Positions 17,848 to 27,633 of a stretch of 64,000 nt of DNA are shown here, piece after piece. The number at the start of each line of letters is the position of its first letter. The stretch's first letter is position 1. The notes beneath the pieces are model-generated. The model saw only the letters and a list, made by a program, of their open reading frames with translations, was not told where the DNA came from and ran no database searches. Source of the DNA: Corynebacterium capitovis DSM 44611 (GTDB lineage: Bacteria; Actinomycetota; Actinomycetes; Mycobacteriales; Mycobacteriaceae); NCBI RefSeq assembly GCF_030440535.1, contig NZ_CP047117.1:1364001-1428000 (forward strand). Reading direction: 5' to 3'. Both the position numbers and the translations under genes were made by a program.

Positions 17848-18645
17848 CTACTCCCCTCGCCCGGCGGCGCGCAGGCGTTCATCGGAAATAACTTTGTGCG
17901 CATTAACGATGTACGAGACCGCTTCGTCGATGGAGTCGGTGACGAGGAACAGGTCATCATCGCCCGGCGAGATCAACCCGCGCGCGAGTTGCTGAGCCCG
18001 GATCCACTCCACCAGGCCACCCCAAAACTCGGTACCCAACAGCACGATGGGGAAACTCGTCACCTTCCCCGTCTGGACCATCACGAGCATTTCGAAGACC
18101 TCGTCGAGGGTCCCAAACCCGCCCGGCAGTGCCACAAAGGCCTGCGAGTACTTGAGGAACATGGTTTTACGCGCGAAAAAGTAGCGGAAGTTCAGGCCCA
18201 GATCCACCCAGTCGTTGAGGCCCTGCTCGAAGGGGAGCTCGATGCCCAGTCCGACCGAGACCCCGCCGGCTTCGTGCGCGCCCCTGTTCGGGCCCTCCAT
18301 GAGCCCGGGACCGCCACCGGTAATCACGGCGTACCCGGCTTCAACGAGAGCGACGCCCAACTGATGCGCCGTCTCATACTCGGGGGTTCCTTCCCCGAGG
18401 CGGGCGGAGCCGAACACCGTGACAGCCTTCGGCAGATCCGACAACGCATCGAATCCCGCCACGAACTCCGACTGAATGCGCATCACGCGCCACGGGTCGG
18501 CGTGCTTCCAGTCGTGGTCCGAGCTACCCAGCGATTCCAACAACCGCTGGTCATGGGTCGAAGCCTGCTTCTCGTCGGAGCGCAGCATGAGGGGACCGCG
18601 CAGCTTGCGGTCGCGTTCGGGTTTGGGTGTTCTGGTGGGCGCCAA
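17848..18645 (-). CDS. LOG family protein (cytokinin riboside phosphate phosphoribohydrolase type)
   Basis: About 265 aa with the family motif PGGFGTLDE and the upstream nucleotide loop VITGGGPGLMEGPNRGA. Family members cleave nucleoside 5'-monophosphates to free base and ribose phosphate. The mycobacterial orthologue Rv1205 makes cytokinins. TTG 18645 has AGGAAG eight bases before it; TTG 18651 and starts further upstream are alternatives, but the upstream frame has no recognisable homology. It lies upstream of the DivIVA-like gene on the same strand. Confidence 0.85.
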   Translation of the reverse strand: MAPTRTPKPERDRKLRGPLMLRSDEKQASTHDQRLLESLGSSDHDWKHADPWRVMRIQSEFVAGFDALSDLPKAVTVFGSARLGEGTPEYETAHQLGVALVEAGYAVITGGGPGLMEGPNRGAHEAGGVSVGLGIELPFEQGLNDWVDLGLNFRYFFARKTMFLKYSQAFVALPGGFGTLDEVFEMLVMVQTGKVTSFPIVLLGTEFWGGLVEWIRAQQLARGLISPGDDDLFLVTDSIDEAVSYIVNAHKVISDERLRAAGRGE

Positions 18646-18691
18646 CGTCAACTCTTCCTGGTATCGGGCAGGTATCGGACAGGTATGGGGT

Positions 18692-19774
18692 TTAACGGGC
18701 CGCCAGGTACGTGTGCAGGGTGTCGGCAACGCGCCGGATCTGCTCCACCGGGCACTGCTCATCCTTCTTGTGCGCGAAGCCAGGATCCCCTGGCCCGAAG
18801 TTGACGGCCGGAATTCCCAGCGTAGAGAACCGGGCCACATCCGTCCATCCGAATTTGGCGCGGTAATCACCGCCGACAGCCTCAAGCAGGCGCGCCGCGA
18901 CGGGGTGATCCAAACCCGGCATCGCCGCGGGAGCAATATCGTCCCACTCCATGTCGAGGTCATCCTCCAGCGCCAAGGCCTCGACCAGGTGAGCTTTGGC
19001 CTCCTCGACGGAGCGGTCGGGCGCGAAACGGAAGTTGATAATCAGCTGAGCCTCATCCGGGATCGTGTTCGTCGCGACGAAGCCACTCAGGCCGACCACG
19101 TTCAATCCCTCCCGGTACTCGCACCCCGCGATCTCCACTGAACGAGGCTGGTAGGCGGCAACCCGGGAAAGCACCCCGGCGAGATCGTGGGCGGCATTGT
19201 GCCCCAGCCAGCTGCGCGCCGAATGGGCGCGGGTCCCCCGCGCCGAAACAATGACTCTGATCGAACCCTGACAGCCCGCCTCAACGATCGCGCCGGAAGG
19301 CTCTCCCAGAAGCGCGATATCACCCTGCAGTAGCTCCGGGTAGTCGCGTTCCAGATGGTGTAAGCCGTTGTACTCGGACGAAACCTCCTCCGCCTCGTAG
19401 GCAATGAGGGTCATGTCGTGGGCGGCGGCACGAGACGTCGCCCAGCGAGCGAATGCCCCGAGGTAGCAGGCGAGACCCGACTTCATGTCCACGGACCCGC
19501 AGCCGTACAGAATGCCGTCGTGCAGGCGGTGGGGCGTGTTGCCCGCCAGCGGAACGGTATCCACGTGGCCCGCGAGAATCACCCGCTGGTCGCGCCCGAA
19601 GTGGGTGCGCGCGATGACCGTGTTGTTGTGTCGGATGAGCTCGATGCCCTCGATAGCGGACAGGGCCTCATACACCGCATCCGCAATCGCCGTCTCGTGG
19701 TGGGACGGCGACTCGATGTCGATGAGAGCGGATGTAAGCTCAACTGGGTCAGCGAAAAGGTCGAGGGTTGGCAC
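18692..19774 (-). CDS. dapE: Succinyl-diaminopimelate desuccinylase
   Basis: A 360-aa M20 metallopeptidase-fold enzyme that removes succinate from N-succinyl-LL-diaminopimelate in lysine and peptidoglycan synthesis. Metal-binding and catalytic motifs are GHVDTVP, GCGSVDMKSG, EAEEVSSEYNG (general base Glu) and the C-terminal HKKDE. The start is GTG 19774 with no Shine-Dalgarno sequence; TAGACT ends six bases upstream on the minus strand. It diverges from a dapD paralogue, so the pathway genes share one intergenic region. Confidence 0.95.
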   Translation of the reverse strand: MPTLDLFADPVELTSALIDIESPSHHETAIADAVYEALSAIEGIELIRHNNTVIARTHFGRDQRVILAGHVDTVPLAGNTPHRLHDGILYGCGSVDMKSGLACYLGAFARWATSRAAAHDMTLIAYEAEEVSSEYNGLHHLERDYPELLQGDIALLGEPSGAIVEAGCQGSIRVIVSARGTRAHSARSWLGHNAAHDLAGVLSRVAAYQPRSVEIAGCEYREGLNVVGLSGFVATNTIPDEAQLIINFRFAPDRSVEEAKAHLVEALALEDDLDMEWDDIAPAAMPGLDHPVAARLLEAVGGDYRAKFGWTDVARFSTLGIPAVNFGPGDPGFAHKKDEQCPVEQIRRVADTLHTYLAAR

Positions 19775-19780
19775 TCGACC

Positions 19781-19786
19781 AGTCTA
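19781..19786 (-). promoter_or_regulatory. -10 box for leaderless dapE transcript
   Basis: TAGACT on the minus strand ends six bases before GTG 19774. No ribosome-binding site is seen. Confidence 0.5.
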
Positions 19787-19803
19787 ACCGGGCCGCTCAC
19801 CCC

Positions 19804-19809
19804 TATGAT
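19804..19809 (+). promoter_or_regulatory. -10 box for leaderless dapD-paralogue transcript
   Basis: TATGAT ends seven bases before ATG 19817. This placement selects 19817 over ATG 19805 and 19808, which lie inside the box. Confidence 0.5.
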
Positions 19810-19816
19810 GAGCCCT

Positions 19817-20755
19817 ATGCCGCCAATGACCGCGCTGGGAGCGCGCGCGACAGGAATTGCCAACATCACCGCTGACGGGACCGTGCTGGACACGTGGTAC
19901 CCCGCTCCCACCCTGATTGAGGACACCTCGCAGCTTGTCGACGGCACCCGGCGCGTCCCCGCCAACCAGCTGTCGGACGGCTTTCTCAGCCTCGTTGGAA
20001 TGGACCGCGACCGGTTGGTCGAAATCGCCCCCGTCGAGACCGTCATTTCAGACCTTTCACAACCGCCGCGCGACGCTCACGACGCTTACTTACGCCTCCA
20101 CCTGCTCTCGCACCGGCTGGTCAAACCTCTCGAGCTCAACATGACGGACTGCTTGTCCCACCTGGCGCAGGTTGCGTGGACGAACAAGGGACCGTGCCTG
20201 CCCGACAACTTCGAACAGATCCGCACGAACCTGCGCAGCCGCGGTCAAATCCACGTCTACGGGATTGGACGCCTCCCGCGTATGGTCGATTACGTGGTCC
20301 CCTCAGGAGTGTCTATCGCTGAGGCCGAGCGCGTGCGGCTCGGTGCCTACCTCGCGCCGGGGACGTCTGTTGCGCGGGAGGGATATGTTTCTTTCAACGC
20401 GGGTTCCACCGGGCCGGCGCAGATTGAGGGGCGCTTATCCAGCGCTGTTGTCGTTGGCGAGGGCACTGACGTCGGACTGTCCGCTACCTTGTTGGCGTAC
20501 CGCCCGGGCCGGGGCGACCGTGTCCCCATGCGCACCGGGGACAACTGCCGCCTCCACCCCTCCGCTGGAGTGCTGGGCATCGACCTTGGGGATCGCTGCG
20601 AGATCGGCATGAACGTCATGCTGGAGGCGTCGACAAACGTCTTCGACTCCCGGACCGGGCAAGTCATCGAAGCGCGTGAGATCGCGGGGCTGAACGACAT
20701 CTCAATTGCCCACGAACCCGTGTCAGCCTGCCCCGTGCTGCGGAGGCGCAGATAG
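19817..20755 (+). CDS. DapD-like tetrahydrodipicolinate succinyltransferase paralogue
   Basis: A 312-aa protein that aligns throughout with the DapD at 23500, sharing [23 protein letters not shown] and FNAGSTG. Its left-handed beta-helix diverges, with an insert RPGRGDRVPMRTGDN and an ending VFDSRTGQVIEAREIAG. Actinobacterial DapD proteins add succinyl-CoA to tetrahydrodipicolinate in the lysine pathway. Which paralogue carries the main activity cannot be decided, but the 23500 copy keeps the more standard helix. It is transcribed divergently from dapE. Confidence 0.82.
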   Translation: MPPMTALGARATGIANITADGTVLDTWYPAPTLIEDTSQLVDGTRRVPANQLSDGFLSLVGMDRDRLVEIAPVETVISDLSQPPRDAHDAYLRLHLLSHRLVKPLELNMTDCLSHLAQVAWTNKGPCLPDNFEQIRTNLRSRGQIHVYGIGRLPRMVDYVVPSGVSIAEAERVRLGAYLAPGTSVAREGYVSFNAGSTGPAQIEGRLSSAVVVGEGTDVGLSATLLAYRPGRGDRVPMRTGDNCRLHPSAGVLGIDLGDRCEIGMNVMLEASTNVFDSRTGQVIEAREIAGLNDISIAHEPVSACPVLRRRR

Positions 20756-20762
20756 AACCGTC

Positions 20763-20768
20763 TAAAGT
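20763..20768 (+). promoter_or_regulatory. -10 box upstream of first amino-acid permease
   Basis: TAAAGT ends six bases before ATG 20775, with no Shine-Dalgarno sequence. Confidence 0.4.
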
Positions 20769-20774
20769 GAGACC

Positions 20775-22157
20775 ATGTCTCATACCCCGCCAGGCGGGAC
20801 AGCCGGTTCCGGGCTGCGCCGCGAGCTCAAAACCCGACACCTCACAATGATGGGCCTTGGCTCCGCCATCGGGGCCGGGTTATTTTTGGGCACGGGTGTG
20901 GGGATCCAGGCAGCCGGCCCCGCCGTCGTTCTCGCATACGTCGTGGCGGGCGCGATCACGGTCCTCGTCATGCAGATGCTCGCCGAAATGGTCGCCGCGC
21001 GGCCGTCATCGGGCACATTTTCCACCTACGCGGAGGACGCGTTCGGCCCGTGGGCCGGTTTCGCGGTCGGGTGGCTGTATTGGTTCATGATGATCATGAT
21101 CATGGCCGTCGAGATCACCGGAGCCTCCGCCATCATCGCCGGTTGGCTGGGAATTAGCCCCTGGATCCCGGCGCTGAGCGCAATCGCTATCTTCACTGTC
21201 ATCAACTTCGCCGCCGTGAAGAACTACGGCGAGTTTGAATTCTGGTTCGCGTTGCTGAAGGTCATGGTCATCATCGCCTTCCTCGTCCTCGGCACGTTGC
21301 TGTGGTTGGGCGTGCTGCCGGGCTCGGGCTTTGTCGGCTTCGATAACGTCTCCGCCGCCGGGTTCATGCCGAACGGCTGGGGTGGCGTGGCCACCGCGCT
21401 TCTCGCCGTGGCCTTTGCGTTTGGCGGCATCGAGATGGTCACCATCGCGGCGGCTGAGTCTCGCGAACCAGAGATTGCCGTCCACTCCGCGATCCGGAGC
21501 ATCATCTGGAGAATCGGGGTGTTCTACGTCGGTTCCGTCCTGCTTATTGCCCTGCTGCTTCCTTACGACGCTATCGGCGCCGCCTCGGATGCCTCCGAGT
21601 CCCCTTTCACCGCCGTCTTGCACCTCGCCGGGATCCCCGGTGCCGTAGGGATCATGGAGGCGGTCATCGCGGTGGCCCTGTTGTCCGCCTGTAACACCCA
21701 GATCTACGGCTCGTCGCGCTTCCTGCACGACCTGGCTCTCCGCGGAGACGCGCCGGCGTATTTCCGTGCGACCGATTCGCGCGGCGTCCCGGTGCGCGGC
21801 GTCGTCGTCTCCGTCCTCTTCGGGCTGGTGGCGGTTGGTTTGCAGTACTGGAATCCCCCTGGGTTGCTCGCCTTCCTGCTCAACGCGGTGGGTGGCTGTC
21901 TCGTCGTCATCTGGTTTGCCATTATTTTCTCGTTCCTCCGGCTTCACCCGCGCTTAGCGCAGGGCGGTGAGCTGACGCAAGTTCGCATGTGGGCGCCGCG
22001 TGTGCTTCCGTGGGTGACCGCCGCCGTTGTCGCGGCGTTGGTCGTTCTCATGCTGACAACCCCTGATGGTCGCTTGCAGGTTCTAGCGGTGACCGTGGTC
22101 GTTGCCGTTATTACCACCCTCGGACTCGTAGTAACGAAAAGAAAGGATGCGCGATGA
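20775..22157 (+). CDS. Amino-acid permease (APC superfamily, AAT family), copy 1
   Basis: A 460-aa integral membrane protein with about 12 hydrophobic helices and the APC signature near the N-terminus (MMGLGSAIGAGLFLG), followed by helix 3 GWLYWFMMIM. Members import amino acids with protons. The specificity is unknown; the AAT family includes GABA, aromatic and cyclic amino-acid carriers. It overlaps the next permease by four bases (ATGA), so the two are translationally coupled. Both lie between two dapD paralogues. Confidence 0.92.
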   Translation: MSHTPPGGTAGSGLRRELKTRHLTMMGLGSAIGAGLFLGTGVGIQAAGPAVVLAYVVAGAITVLVMQMLAEMVAARPSSGTFSTYAEDAFGPWAGFAVGWLYWFMMIMIMAVEITGASAIIAGWLGISPWIPALSAIAIFTVINFAAVKNYGEFEFWFALLKVMVIIAFLVLGTLLWLGVLPGSGFVGFDNVSAAGFMPNGWGGVATALLAVAFAFGGIEMVTIAAAESREPEIAVHSAIRSIIWRIGVFYVGSVLLIALLLPYDAIGAASDASESPFTAVLHLAGIPGAVGIMEAVIAVALLSACNTQIYGSSRFLHDLALRGDAPAYFRATDSRGVPVRGVVVSVLFGLVAVGLQYWNPPGLLAFLLNAVGGCLVVIWFAIIFSFLRLHPRLAQGGELTQVRMWAPRVLPWVTAAVVAALVVLMLTTPDGRLQVLAVTVVVAVITTLGLVVTKRKDAR

Positions 22158-23494
22158 GCGAGCTAGGAACGGGGTTGAAGTCCCGCCACCTGACCCTGAT
22201 GGGCTTGGGCATGTCAGTCGGTGCGGGCCTCTTTCTCGGAGTCGGCGCGGGAATCCGCGCCGCGGGCCCAGCCATCATCCTCGCCTACGCCATCGCGGGA
22301 GTGATCGTGGTGTCGGTCATGCGCATGCTGGGGCGCATGGCAGCGCAGTGGCCCTCACCGGGGTCCTTCGCAACGTACGGGCGCCGCGCTTTCGGCCACT
22401 GGGCCGGGTTCTTGCTCGGGTGGTTGTACTGGTTCCTGCTCATCATGGTCGGTGGTGCCGAAATCACTGGCGCCTCGGCGATCATCGCCGGGTGGTTCGA
22501 CATCCCGCAGTGGATCCCGGCCCTGCTCACCGTGATCGTGTTCGCCACTATCAACCTCTCCCAGGTGAAAGGGTTCGGTGAATTCGAGTACTGGTTTGCG
22601 ATGATCAAGGTGGTCGTCATCGTTGGGTTCCTCGTGGTCGGAGCCGCGCTGTTCTTCGGGCTGTTGCCGGGAGCGGGCTTCGTCGGCTTCGACAACGTCA
22701 GGGACACCGGCTTCGCGCCCAACGGCGTCGCCGGTATTGCCACCGGGCTCCTCGCCGTCGCTTTTGCCTTCGGTGGCATCGAGGTTGTCACCATCGCTGC
22801 GGCCGAATCAGCCAACCCGGCGCAAGCGGTACGACGCGCGGTAAACTCCATCATCTGGCGTATCGCTCTGTTCTACGTCGGCTCTGTCGTCGTCATCATC
22901 CTTCTCGTGCCGTATGCGCAGATCGGCGCCGCGACATCCCCCGGGGACTCGCCCTTCACCCACGTCCTCGCGATGACGAACCTACCGGGCGTGGCCGGAT
23001 TTATGGAGGCGATCATCGTGCTCGCCCTCCTCTCTGCGTTTAACGCCCAGATCTACGGCACGTCGCGCATGGCCTACCAACAGGCCCTCGAAGGGGACGC
23101 CCCACGCTGGCTGGCCACGACAAACGCCCATTCCGTCCCCACAAACGCGGTGTTCGTCTCCGTTTTCTTCGCTTTCGTCTCCGTCGGCCTCCAGTGGTGG
23201 AATCCACCGGGACTGCTCGAGTTTTTGATGAACGCCGTCGGCGGGTGCCTTATGGTCACCTGGGTCATGATCACGCTGAGCTACATCAAGCTTCGCCCCG
23301 CGGGGGGCAAGGGCCAGCCCTGGGGAGCGTGGGCCACCCTCGCCGCCCTCATCGCCCTCACCGCGCTCATGCTTTTCGACGCCTCTACGCGGCCGCAGAT
23401 CCTGTCCGTCCTTGTCATCTCTGCCGGCCTGATCGGTTTGTCCTTCCTCACACGTGGCGCTTCCCGTCGCGAACCGGGCGCTCGTCTAAGCTGA
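22154..23494 (+). CDS. Amino-acid permease (APC superfamily, AAT family), copy 2
   Basis: A 446-aa paralogue of the preceding gene, colinear over nearly its whole length ([15 protein letters not shown]; shared [13 protein letters not shown]). ATG 22154 overlaps the upstream stop, with GAAAGGAT as ribosome-binding site. High similarity indicates tandem duplication. Substrate unknown. It ends just before the dapD start, whose -10 box lies inside its last codons. Confidence 0.92.
   Translation: MSELGTGLKSRHLTLMGLGMSVGAGLFLGVGAGIRAAGPAIILAYAIAGVIVVSVMRMLGRMAAQWPSPGSFATYGRRAFGHWAGFLLGWLYWFLLIMVGGAEITGASAIIAGWFDIPQWIPALLTVIVFATINLSQVKGFGEFEYWFAMIKVVVIVGFLVVGAALFFGLLPGAGFVGFDNVRDTGFAPNGVAGIATGLLAVAFAFGGIEVVTIAAAESANPAQAVRRAVNSIIWRIALFYVGSVVVIILLVPYAQIGAATSPGDSPFTHVLAMTNLPGVAGFMEAIIVLALLSAFNAQIYGTSRMAYQQALEGDAPRWLATTNAHSVPTNAVFVSVFFAFVSVGLQWWNPPGLLEFLMNAVGGCLMVTWVMITLSYIKLRPAGGKGQPWGAWATLAALIALTALMLFDASTRPQILSVLVISAGLIGLSFLTRGASRREPGARLS
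23487..23492 (+). promoter_or_regulatory. -10 box for leaderless dapD transcript
   Basis: TAAGCT ends seven bases before ATG 23500 and overlaps the end of the upstream permease gene. Confidence 0.45.
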
Positions 23495-23499
23495 CGGGC

Positions 23500-24465
23500 A
23501 TGACTTCAGCAATCGCGCGTGGAATTGCCACGGTCACGCATGACGGTACAGTCCTCGACGTCTGGTACCCGGCCCCCACACTCGGAGACCGAGTAACCGA
23601 CACCAGAACGCAGCGCCTGGAGGAACCCGATGCGCGCTTCGCTCACCTCATCGGCCCCGACGAGGCACGCGGCGTGGCCCGTATCCCAGTGGAGACGCAG
23701 ATTGCGGATCTCTCCGAACCTGCGGTCGACTCCTACGACGTCTACCTGCGTTTGCACCTCCTTTCCCACCGCCTCATTCAGCCACATGGGGCCAACATGG
23801 ACGGGGTCTTCGGTCTGCTGGCAAACGTGGTGTGGACGAATTACGGCCCCTGCGAGGTTTCGGATTTCCAGATGACGCGCGGCCGGCTCGCAGCCAACGG
23901 TCCCGTCATCGTGTTCTCGGTGGACAAATTCCCGCGCATGGTCGACTACGTCGTGCCATCCGGGGTCCGGATCGGCGATGCCGACCGCGTCCGCCTCGGC
24001 GCTCACCTGGCCGAAGGGACGACGGTGATGCACGAGGGATTTGTGAACTTCAACGCGGGCACCCTTGGGGCGTCGATGGTCGAGGGCCGCATCTCTGCCG
24101 GCGTCGTCGTCGGTGACGGCACGGATATCGGCGGCGGAGCCTCGATCATGGGGACGCTGTCCGGGGGAGGCAAGGAGACCATTACCTTGGGGCAGCGCTG
24201 CTTGCTCGGTGCTAACTCGGGCGTGGGCATCTCGCTCGGCGACGACTGCGTCGTCGAGGCTGGGCTTTACGTTACGGCGGGGACAAAAGTCATAGTGACC
24301 AGCGGGGTCGCGGCCGCCCTCGGCCACGCAGACGGTGCGGAAGTCAAGGCCCGTGAGCTATCAGGGGCACGTGGCCTACAATTCCGGCGCAACTCCTTGA
24401 GCGGCGCCGTTGAGGTGGTACGAGCTCAGGGCGTCGAACTAAACGACGCACTGCACAGCAACTAA
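23500..24465 (+). CDS. dapD: 2,3,4,5-tetrahydropyridine-2,6-dicarboxylate N-succinyltransferase
   Basis: A 321-aa trimeric left-handed beta-helix acyltransferase of the actinobacterial DapD type: [24 protein letters not shown], then hexapeptide turns through [17 protein letters not shown] and [11 protein letters not shown]. It converts tetrahydrodipicolinate and succinyl-CoA to N-succinyl-2-amino-6-oxopimelate, the substrate of DapC, which is encoded nearby. ATG 23500 is chosen on the conserved N-terminus and the -10 box. The long upstream extension of the frame lies inside the permease gene and is rejected. Four terminal bases are shared with gtrA. Confidence 0.94.
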   Translation: MTSAIARGIATVTHDGTVLDVWYPAPTLGDRVTDTRTQRLEEPDARFAHLIGPDEARGVARIPVETQIADLSEPAVDSYDVYLRLHLLSHRLIQPHGANMDGVFGLLANVVWTNYGPCEVSDFQMTRGRLAANGPVIVFSVDKFPRMVDYVVPSGVRIGDADRVRLGAHLAEGTTVMHEGFVNFNAGTLGASMVEGRISAGVVVGDGTDIGGGASIMGTLSGGGKETITLGQRCLLGANSGVGISLGDDCVVEAGLYVTAGTKVIVTSGVAAALGHADGAEVKARELSGARGLQFRRNSLSGAVEVVRAQGVELNDALHSN

Positions 24466-25010
24466 CCCCTCACCTCAAGCGGTTTGATCTTCGGTTTCCC
24501 AAACGCCCAGAACTTGTTAATCACAAAGTTCACGGGCATGGCAATGAACGTCGACAAAGCTTGCGCCCAGTAGGACTTGGTGCGCAGGCCGCTCGAGTCG
24601 TCGAAAATGGACTCCGGCAGCGCGATGGGCGAGGCCGGGTTCATGAACAGGGTGAGAAACGTCAGCGAGACGACAAAGGCGACCACACCCGTCGCGAGGA
24701 ATGGGATAAATCCCCTCAACCACGTCCGCTTCGGGATGGAGCGGAACGTCCACGAGCGATTGAGCTGGTAGTTCCACGCATTCGCCACGACGAACGCGAC
24801 CGTGGACAAGACGTGGTACCACCTCACGTTCCACTGTGTGCCCAGCAAGTTGACGAACACGTCCGCTTCGTGGGTGTCGAAACCGTAGTCCAAAAGTTTT
24901 TTGGCTAGGTAGAAGACAACCAGATTGACGGCTACTCCGGAGCCACCCACAATTCCGAATTTGACAAACTCTCGCGCGCCGGCGGCGAGGCGCACCGCTA
25001 CGCTACCCAT
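24462..25010 (-). CDS. GtrA-like membrane protein
   Basis: A 182-aa protein with four predicted helices and GtrA-family sequence ([23 protein letters not shown] near the middle). GtrA-like proteins are thought to flip lipid-linked sugars or to act beside cell-envelope glycosyltransferases. ATG 25010 lies eight bases inside the end of dapC, so it is translated by coupling as the last gene of the typA-to-gtrA run. Confidence 0.85.
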   Translation of the reverse strand: MGSVAVRLAAGAREFVKFGIVGGSGVAVNLVVFYLAKKLLDYGFDTHEADVFVNLLGTQWNVRWYHVLSTVAFVVANAWNYQLNRSWTFRSIPKRTWLRGFIPFLATGVVAFVVSLTFLTLFMNPASPIALPESIFDDSSGLRTKSYWAQALSTFIAMPVNFVINKFWAFGKPKIKPLEVRG

Positions 25011-26112
25011 TCAGCCCCTGCGACCCCTGCAGTCTCTGCGCCGCCGCGTTGATGCGCTCATCCGTGGCTGTCAAGGCGATCCTGACGTGGTTTTCCCCGG
25101 CCGGCCCGTAAAAGTCACCGGGCGCAGCGAGGATGCCTCGCTCCGCCAGCCAGTTCAGCGTCTCGCGGCCACTCATGCCGTCCCGGCGGGCCCAGAGGTA
25201 CAACCCGGCGTCGGAGTAGTCGATGGCAAAACCGGCCCCGATCAGGGCCTTGAGCAGCGTCGCGCGGCGGGTGGCGTAGATGAGGCGCTGGAGGTCCTGG
25301 TGCGCGTCGTCGGAAAGAGCTGCGACCATTGCCTGCTGGATGGGGCCGGGGACCATGAGACCGGCGTGCTTGCGCACACGCAACAGCTCGTGGACAAGGT
25401 CCTCGTCGCCCGCAATGAAACCAGCGCGGTAGGACGCCATATTCGAGGTTTTCGACAGCGAGTGGATGGCCAGGAGACCCGAGTTGTCCCCGTCGGTTAC
25501 GCGCGGGTCGAGCAGCGACACGGGTTCCGCGGACCACGCGAGGCCCATGTAGCACTCGTCGGAGGCGATAATTGCGCCCGTCTCGCGGGAGTACTCCACC
25601 CAGCGGCGCAGCTCATCCGTGGTGCAGACGCGTCCGGTGGGGTTCGAGGGGGAATTGACGAAGACTAAGGACGCGCCGTCGACCGGCTCGTCGGAACGCA
25701 CGATCTCACACCCCGCGATCAGGGCGCCCACCTCGTAGGTGGGATACGCCACCTCTGGAATGACGACCGTCGCCCCGCGCAGGCCGAGCAAGGTGGGAAG
25801 CCACGCGATGGCCTCCTTCGTTCCCACCACGGGCAGAACGCAGCGCTCCGTCACCCCCGCAACACCGTAGCGTCGCGCGAGGGCGCCGGCGATAGCCTGG
25901 CGCAGCTGGTGCGTCCCAGCCGTCTGCGGGTAGCCCGGCGTCGCGGCCGCCTCGGACAGGGCCAGCTGGATAGAGGGGTCGACGTCGTCGACGGGCGTCC
26001 CTACGGAGAGGTCAACGATGCCGCCGGGGTGCCGAGCGGCCTGCGCCTTGACGTCTGCGATGGTATCCCACGGGAAGTCCGGGAGGAGGCCCTCCAGCGG
26101 TGTGCGATGCAT
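25003..26112 (-). CDS. dapC: N-succinyldiaminopimelate aminotransferase
   Basis: A 369-aa PLP-dependent fold-type I aminotransferase. The PLP lysine is K221 in HSLSKTSN, and NSPSNPTG and SDECYMG are the usual cofactor-site motifs. It transfers an amino group from glutamate to N-succinyl-2-amino-6-oxopimelate, between DapD and DapE. ATG 26112 lies nine bases after the fdxA stop, as in mycobacteria (Rv1178 after fdxC). Confidence 0.94.
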   Translation of the reverse strand: MHRTPLEGLLPDFPWDTIADVKAQAARHPGGIVDLSVGTPVDDVDPSIQLALSEAAATPGYPQTAGTHQLRQAIAGALARRYGVAGVTERCVLPVVGTKEAIAWLPTLLGLRGATVVIPEVAYPTYEVGALIAGCEIVRSDEPVDGASLVFVNSPSNPTGRVCTTDELRRWVEYSRETGAIIASDECYMGLAWSAEPVSLLDPRVTDGDNSGLLAIHSLSKTSNMASYRAGFIAGDEDLVHELLRVRKHAGLMVPGPIQQAMVAALSDDAHQDLQRLIYATRRATLLKALIGAGFAIDYSDAGLYLWARRDGMSGRETLNWLAERGILAAPGDFYGPAGENHVRIALTATDERINAAAQRLQGSQGLNG

Positions 26113-26121
26113 CGGTTCAGA

Positions 26122-26445
26122 CTACTCCTGGTTCTGGGGCGGCAGCGCGGCGACAAAGGGATGGTCGTGGTCAACCGGCCCCGTCTTCGCGGCCCCACCT
26201 GGGGAGCCCAATTCGTCGAAGAACCCCACGTTCGCGTCGTAGTACTCTGCCCACTCCTCCGGGGTGTCGTCTTCGTAGAAAATGGCCTCGACCGGGCACG
26301 CGGGCTCACACGCGCCGCAGTCGACGCATTCGTCGGGGTGAATGTAGAGCATGCGCTTGCCCTCGTATATGCAGTCGACGGGACATTCTTCGACGCAGGC
26401 GCGGTCCATGATGTCCACGCACGGTTGAGCAATCACGTATGTCAT
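26122..26445 (-). CDS. fdxA: Seven-iron ferredoxin
   Basis: A 107-aa ferredoxin with two cluster motifs: CxxxxxxxCxxxCPxxC near residues 9-25 for the 3Fe-4S side and [12 protein letters not shown] near residues 40-51 for the 4Fe-4S side. The acidic C-terminal extension is typical of actinobacterial FdxA/FdxC. It is an electron carrier in the cytoplasm; its partner is not evident. It sits between a small membrane protein gene and dapC. Confidence 0.95.
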   Translation of the reverse strand: MTYVIAQPCVDIMDRACVEECPVDCIYEGKRMLYIHPDECVDCGACEPACPVEAIFYEDDTPEEWAEYYDANVGFFDELGSPGGAAKTGPVDHDHPFVAALPPQNQE

Positions 26446-26458
26446 GCCCGCTATTATG

Positions 26459-26812
26459 TCACTTCGCCCTTGTCAAGGGCCAAATGGCACCCGCGCTACC
26501 TGCAACGATGAGCGACGCGCGCAGAATGTTATTCGTAGGGGCCACAAAACCCCCAGCCGCGGGTACAAAGAACAGCAGCCCGAGAACCAGAACCCACACG
26601 GCCCACGGGATTAGGGCCGCGGCATTCTTGCCCACCCACAACATCGCGGTTTTGCTCAGAACCGAATTGAACAGCGCCCCAATAATCGCGGCGACAACGC
26701 CGCAGTAAACGACCTCTAGCAAGCCGGAAATCGCAGCCCCGATGCTCAGCCACGTCAACCCGCTGACGACCTCCCCACGGCTGAAATCATCGCGGACGAC
26801 GGGTTCGCTCAT
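26459..26812 (-). CDS. Small conserved membrane protein
   Basis: A 117-aa protein with three to four hydrophobic helices and a short acidic N-terminus. ATG 26812 overlaps the mshB stop (ATGA). The frame extends upstream into mshB but without a reason to start there. No family function is recognised. It belongs to the tight typA-lpqW-mshB-fdxA-dapC run. Confidence 0.75.
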   Translation of the reverse strand: MSEPVVRDDFSRGEVVSGLTWLSIGAAISGLLEVVYCGVVAAIIGALFNSVLSKTAMLWVGKNAAALIPWAVWVLVLGLLFFVPAAGGFVAPTNNILRASLIVAGSAGAIWPLTRAK

Positions 26813-27633
26813 CGCTCGATGCCGCTCAGCAGATCCGCCCCTGGTCCCACGGGCAGGCCCGCGCCCCACTGGTAGTGCTCCCTGCGGGTCACGGCCTGCG
26901 TGATCCCGTTGGATAAAGCGTAGGCGTGAGGCCCTTGCGCAATAGAGATCTGGGTCGCGTGGGCACGCATCGCCTCGACCTTCGCGTTCCACGCCGCGTC
27001 GTCGAGGTCGACCCAGGTATCGGTCGTGTCCACCGCGTCTAGTTCACCCGGGTCCGGTAGGCGCCACCCGTCCGGGGCTGAGCTAGGAAGCGCGGCCTCC
27101 AGCTCCTCGCGCAAACGCACGGCCCACAGGATGCGGGGCACAGGCGATTTCTCCGCCGCGGCGTGCGTGACGTCGTGCGCATGAATGTGGTCGGGATGAC
27201 CGTACCCGCCGTCGGGGCCGTAGGTGAGGACTAGGTGCGGCCGCTCGGCGTCGAAAATTGCGGCTAGCTTGTCGACGGCCTCCGCTCCCCCGTTGACGAA
27301 GGCGCGGGGGTTCCTGCTCGCCCTCGACCCCGCCATGCCGCTGTCGCGGTAGCACCCCGCGCCCCCTAGGAATGTGCCCCGCGCGCCGAGGATCGACAGC
27401 GCGCGCTGAAGCTCGTGAATCCGATACCCGCCAAGCTGGTCCGCGCGATCGGCGACGAGCCCCTGCCACGCCGGACCGATTACTTCCCCCTCTTCTCCCA
27501 GCGTGCAGGTGACCACGAGCACGTCTGCACCACGGCGTGCGAGGTGCGCGAGAGCCCCACCCGTGGAGATGGACTCGTCGTCAGGGTGAGCGTGGACTGC
27601 GATCACTCGGTAGCCGGTCAAGTCTTGTGTCAC
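26809..27633 (-). CDS. mshB: N-acetyl-glucosaminyl-inositol deacetylase of mycothiol synthesis
   Basis: A 274-aa zinc deacetylase of the LmbE/PIG-L fold with HAHPDDE at residues 14-20 and the third metal ligand in GYGHPDHIHAHD. It deacetylates GlcNAc-inositol to the amine that receives cysteine. GTG 27633 overlaps the lpqW stop (GTGA). The order typA-lpqW-mshB matches Rv1165-Rv1166-Rv1170. Confidence 0.95.
   Translation of the reverse strand: MTQDLTGYRVIAVHAHPDDESISTGGALAHLARRGADVLVVTCTLGEEGEVIGPAWQGLVADRADQLGGYRIHELQRALSILGARGTFLGGAGCYRDSGMAGSRASRNPRAFVNGGAEAVDKLAAIFDAERPHLVLTYGPDGGYGHPDHIHAHDVTHAAAEKSPVPRILWAVRLREELEAALPSSAPDGWRLPDPGELDAVDTTDTWVDLDDAAWNAKVEAMRAHATQISIAQGPHAYALSNGITQAVTRREHYQWGAGLPVGPGADLLSGIER

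Noticed and set aside
21006..21947. 313-aa minus-strand open frame
   Set aside because: Opposite the first permease; Asp/Arg/Gly-rich translation with no motif.
23194..23499. Upstream extension of dapD
   Set aside because: It overlaps the permease in another frame and lacks DapD homology; a -10 box and conserved start mark ATG 23500.
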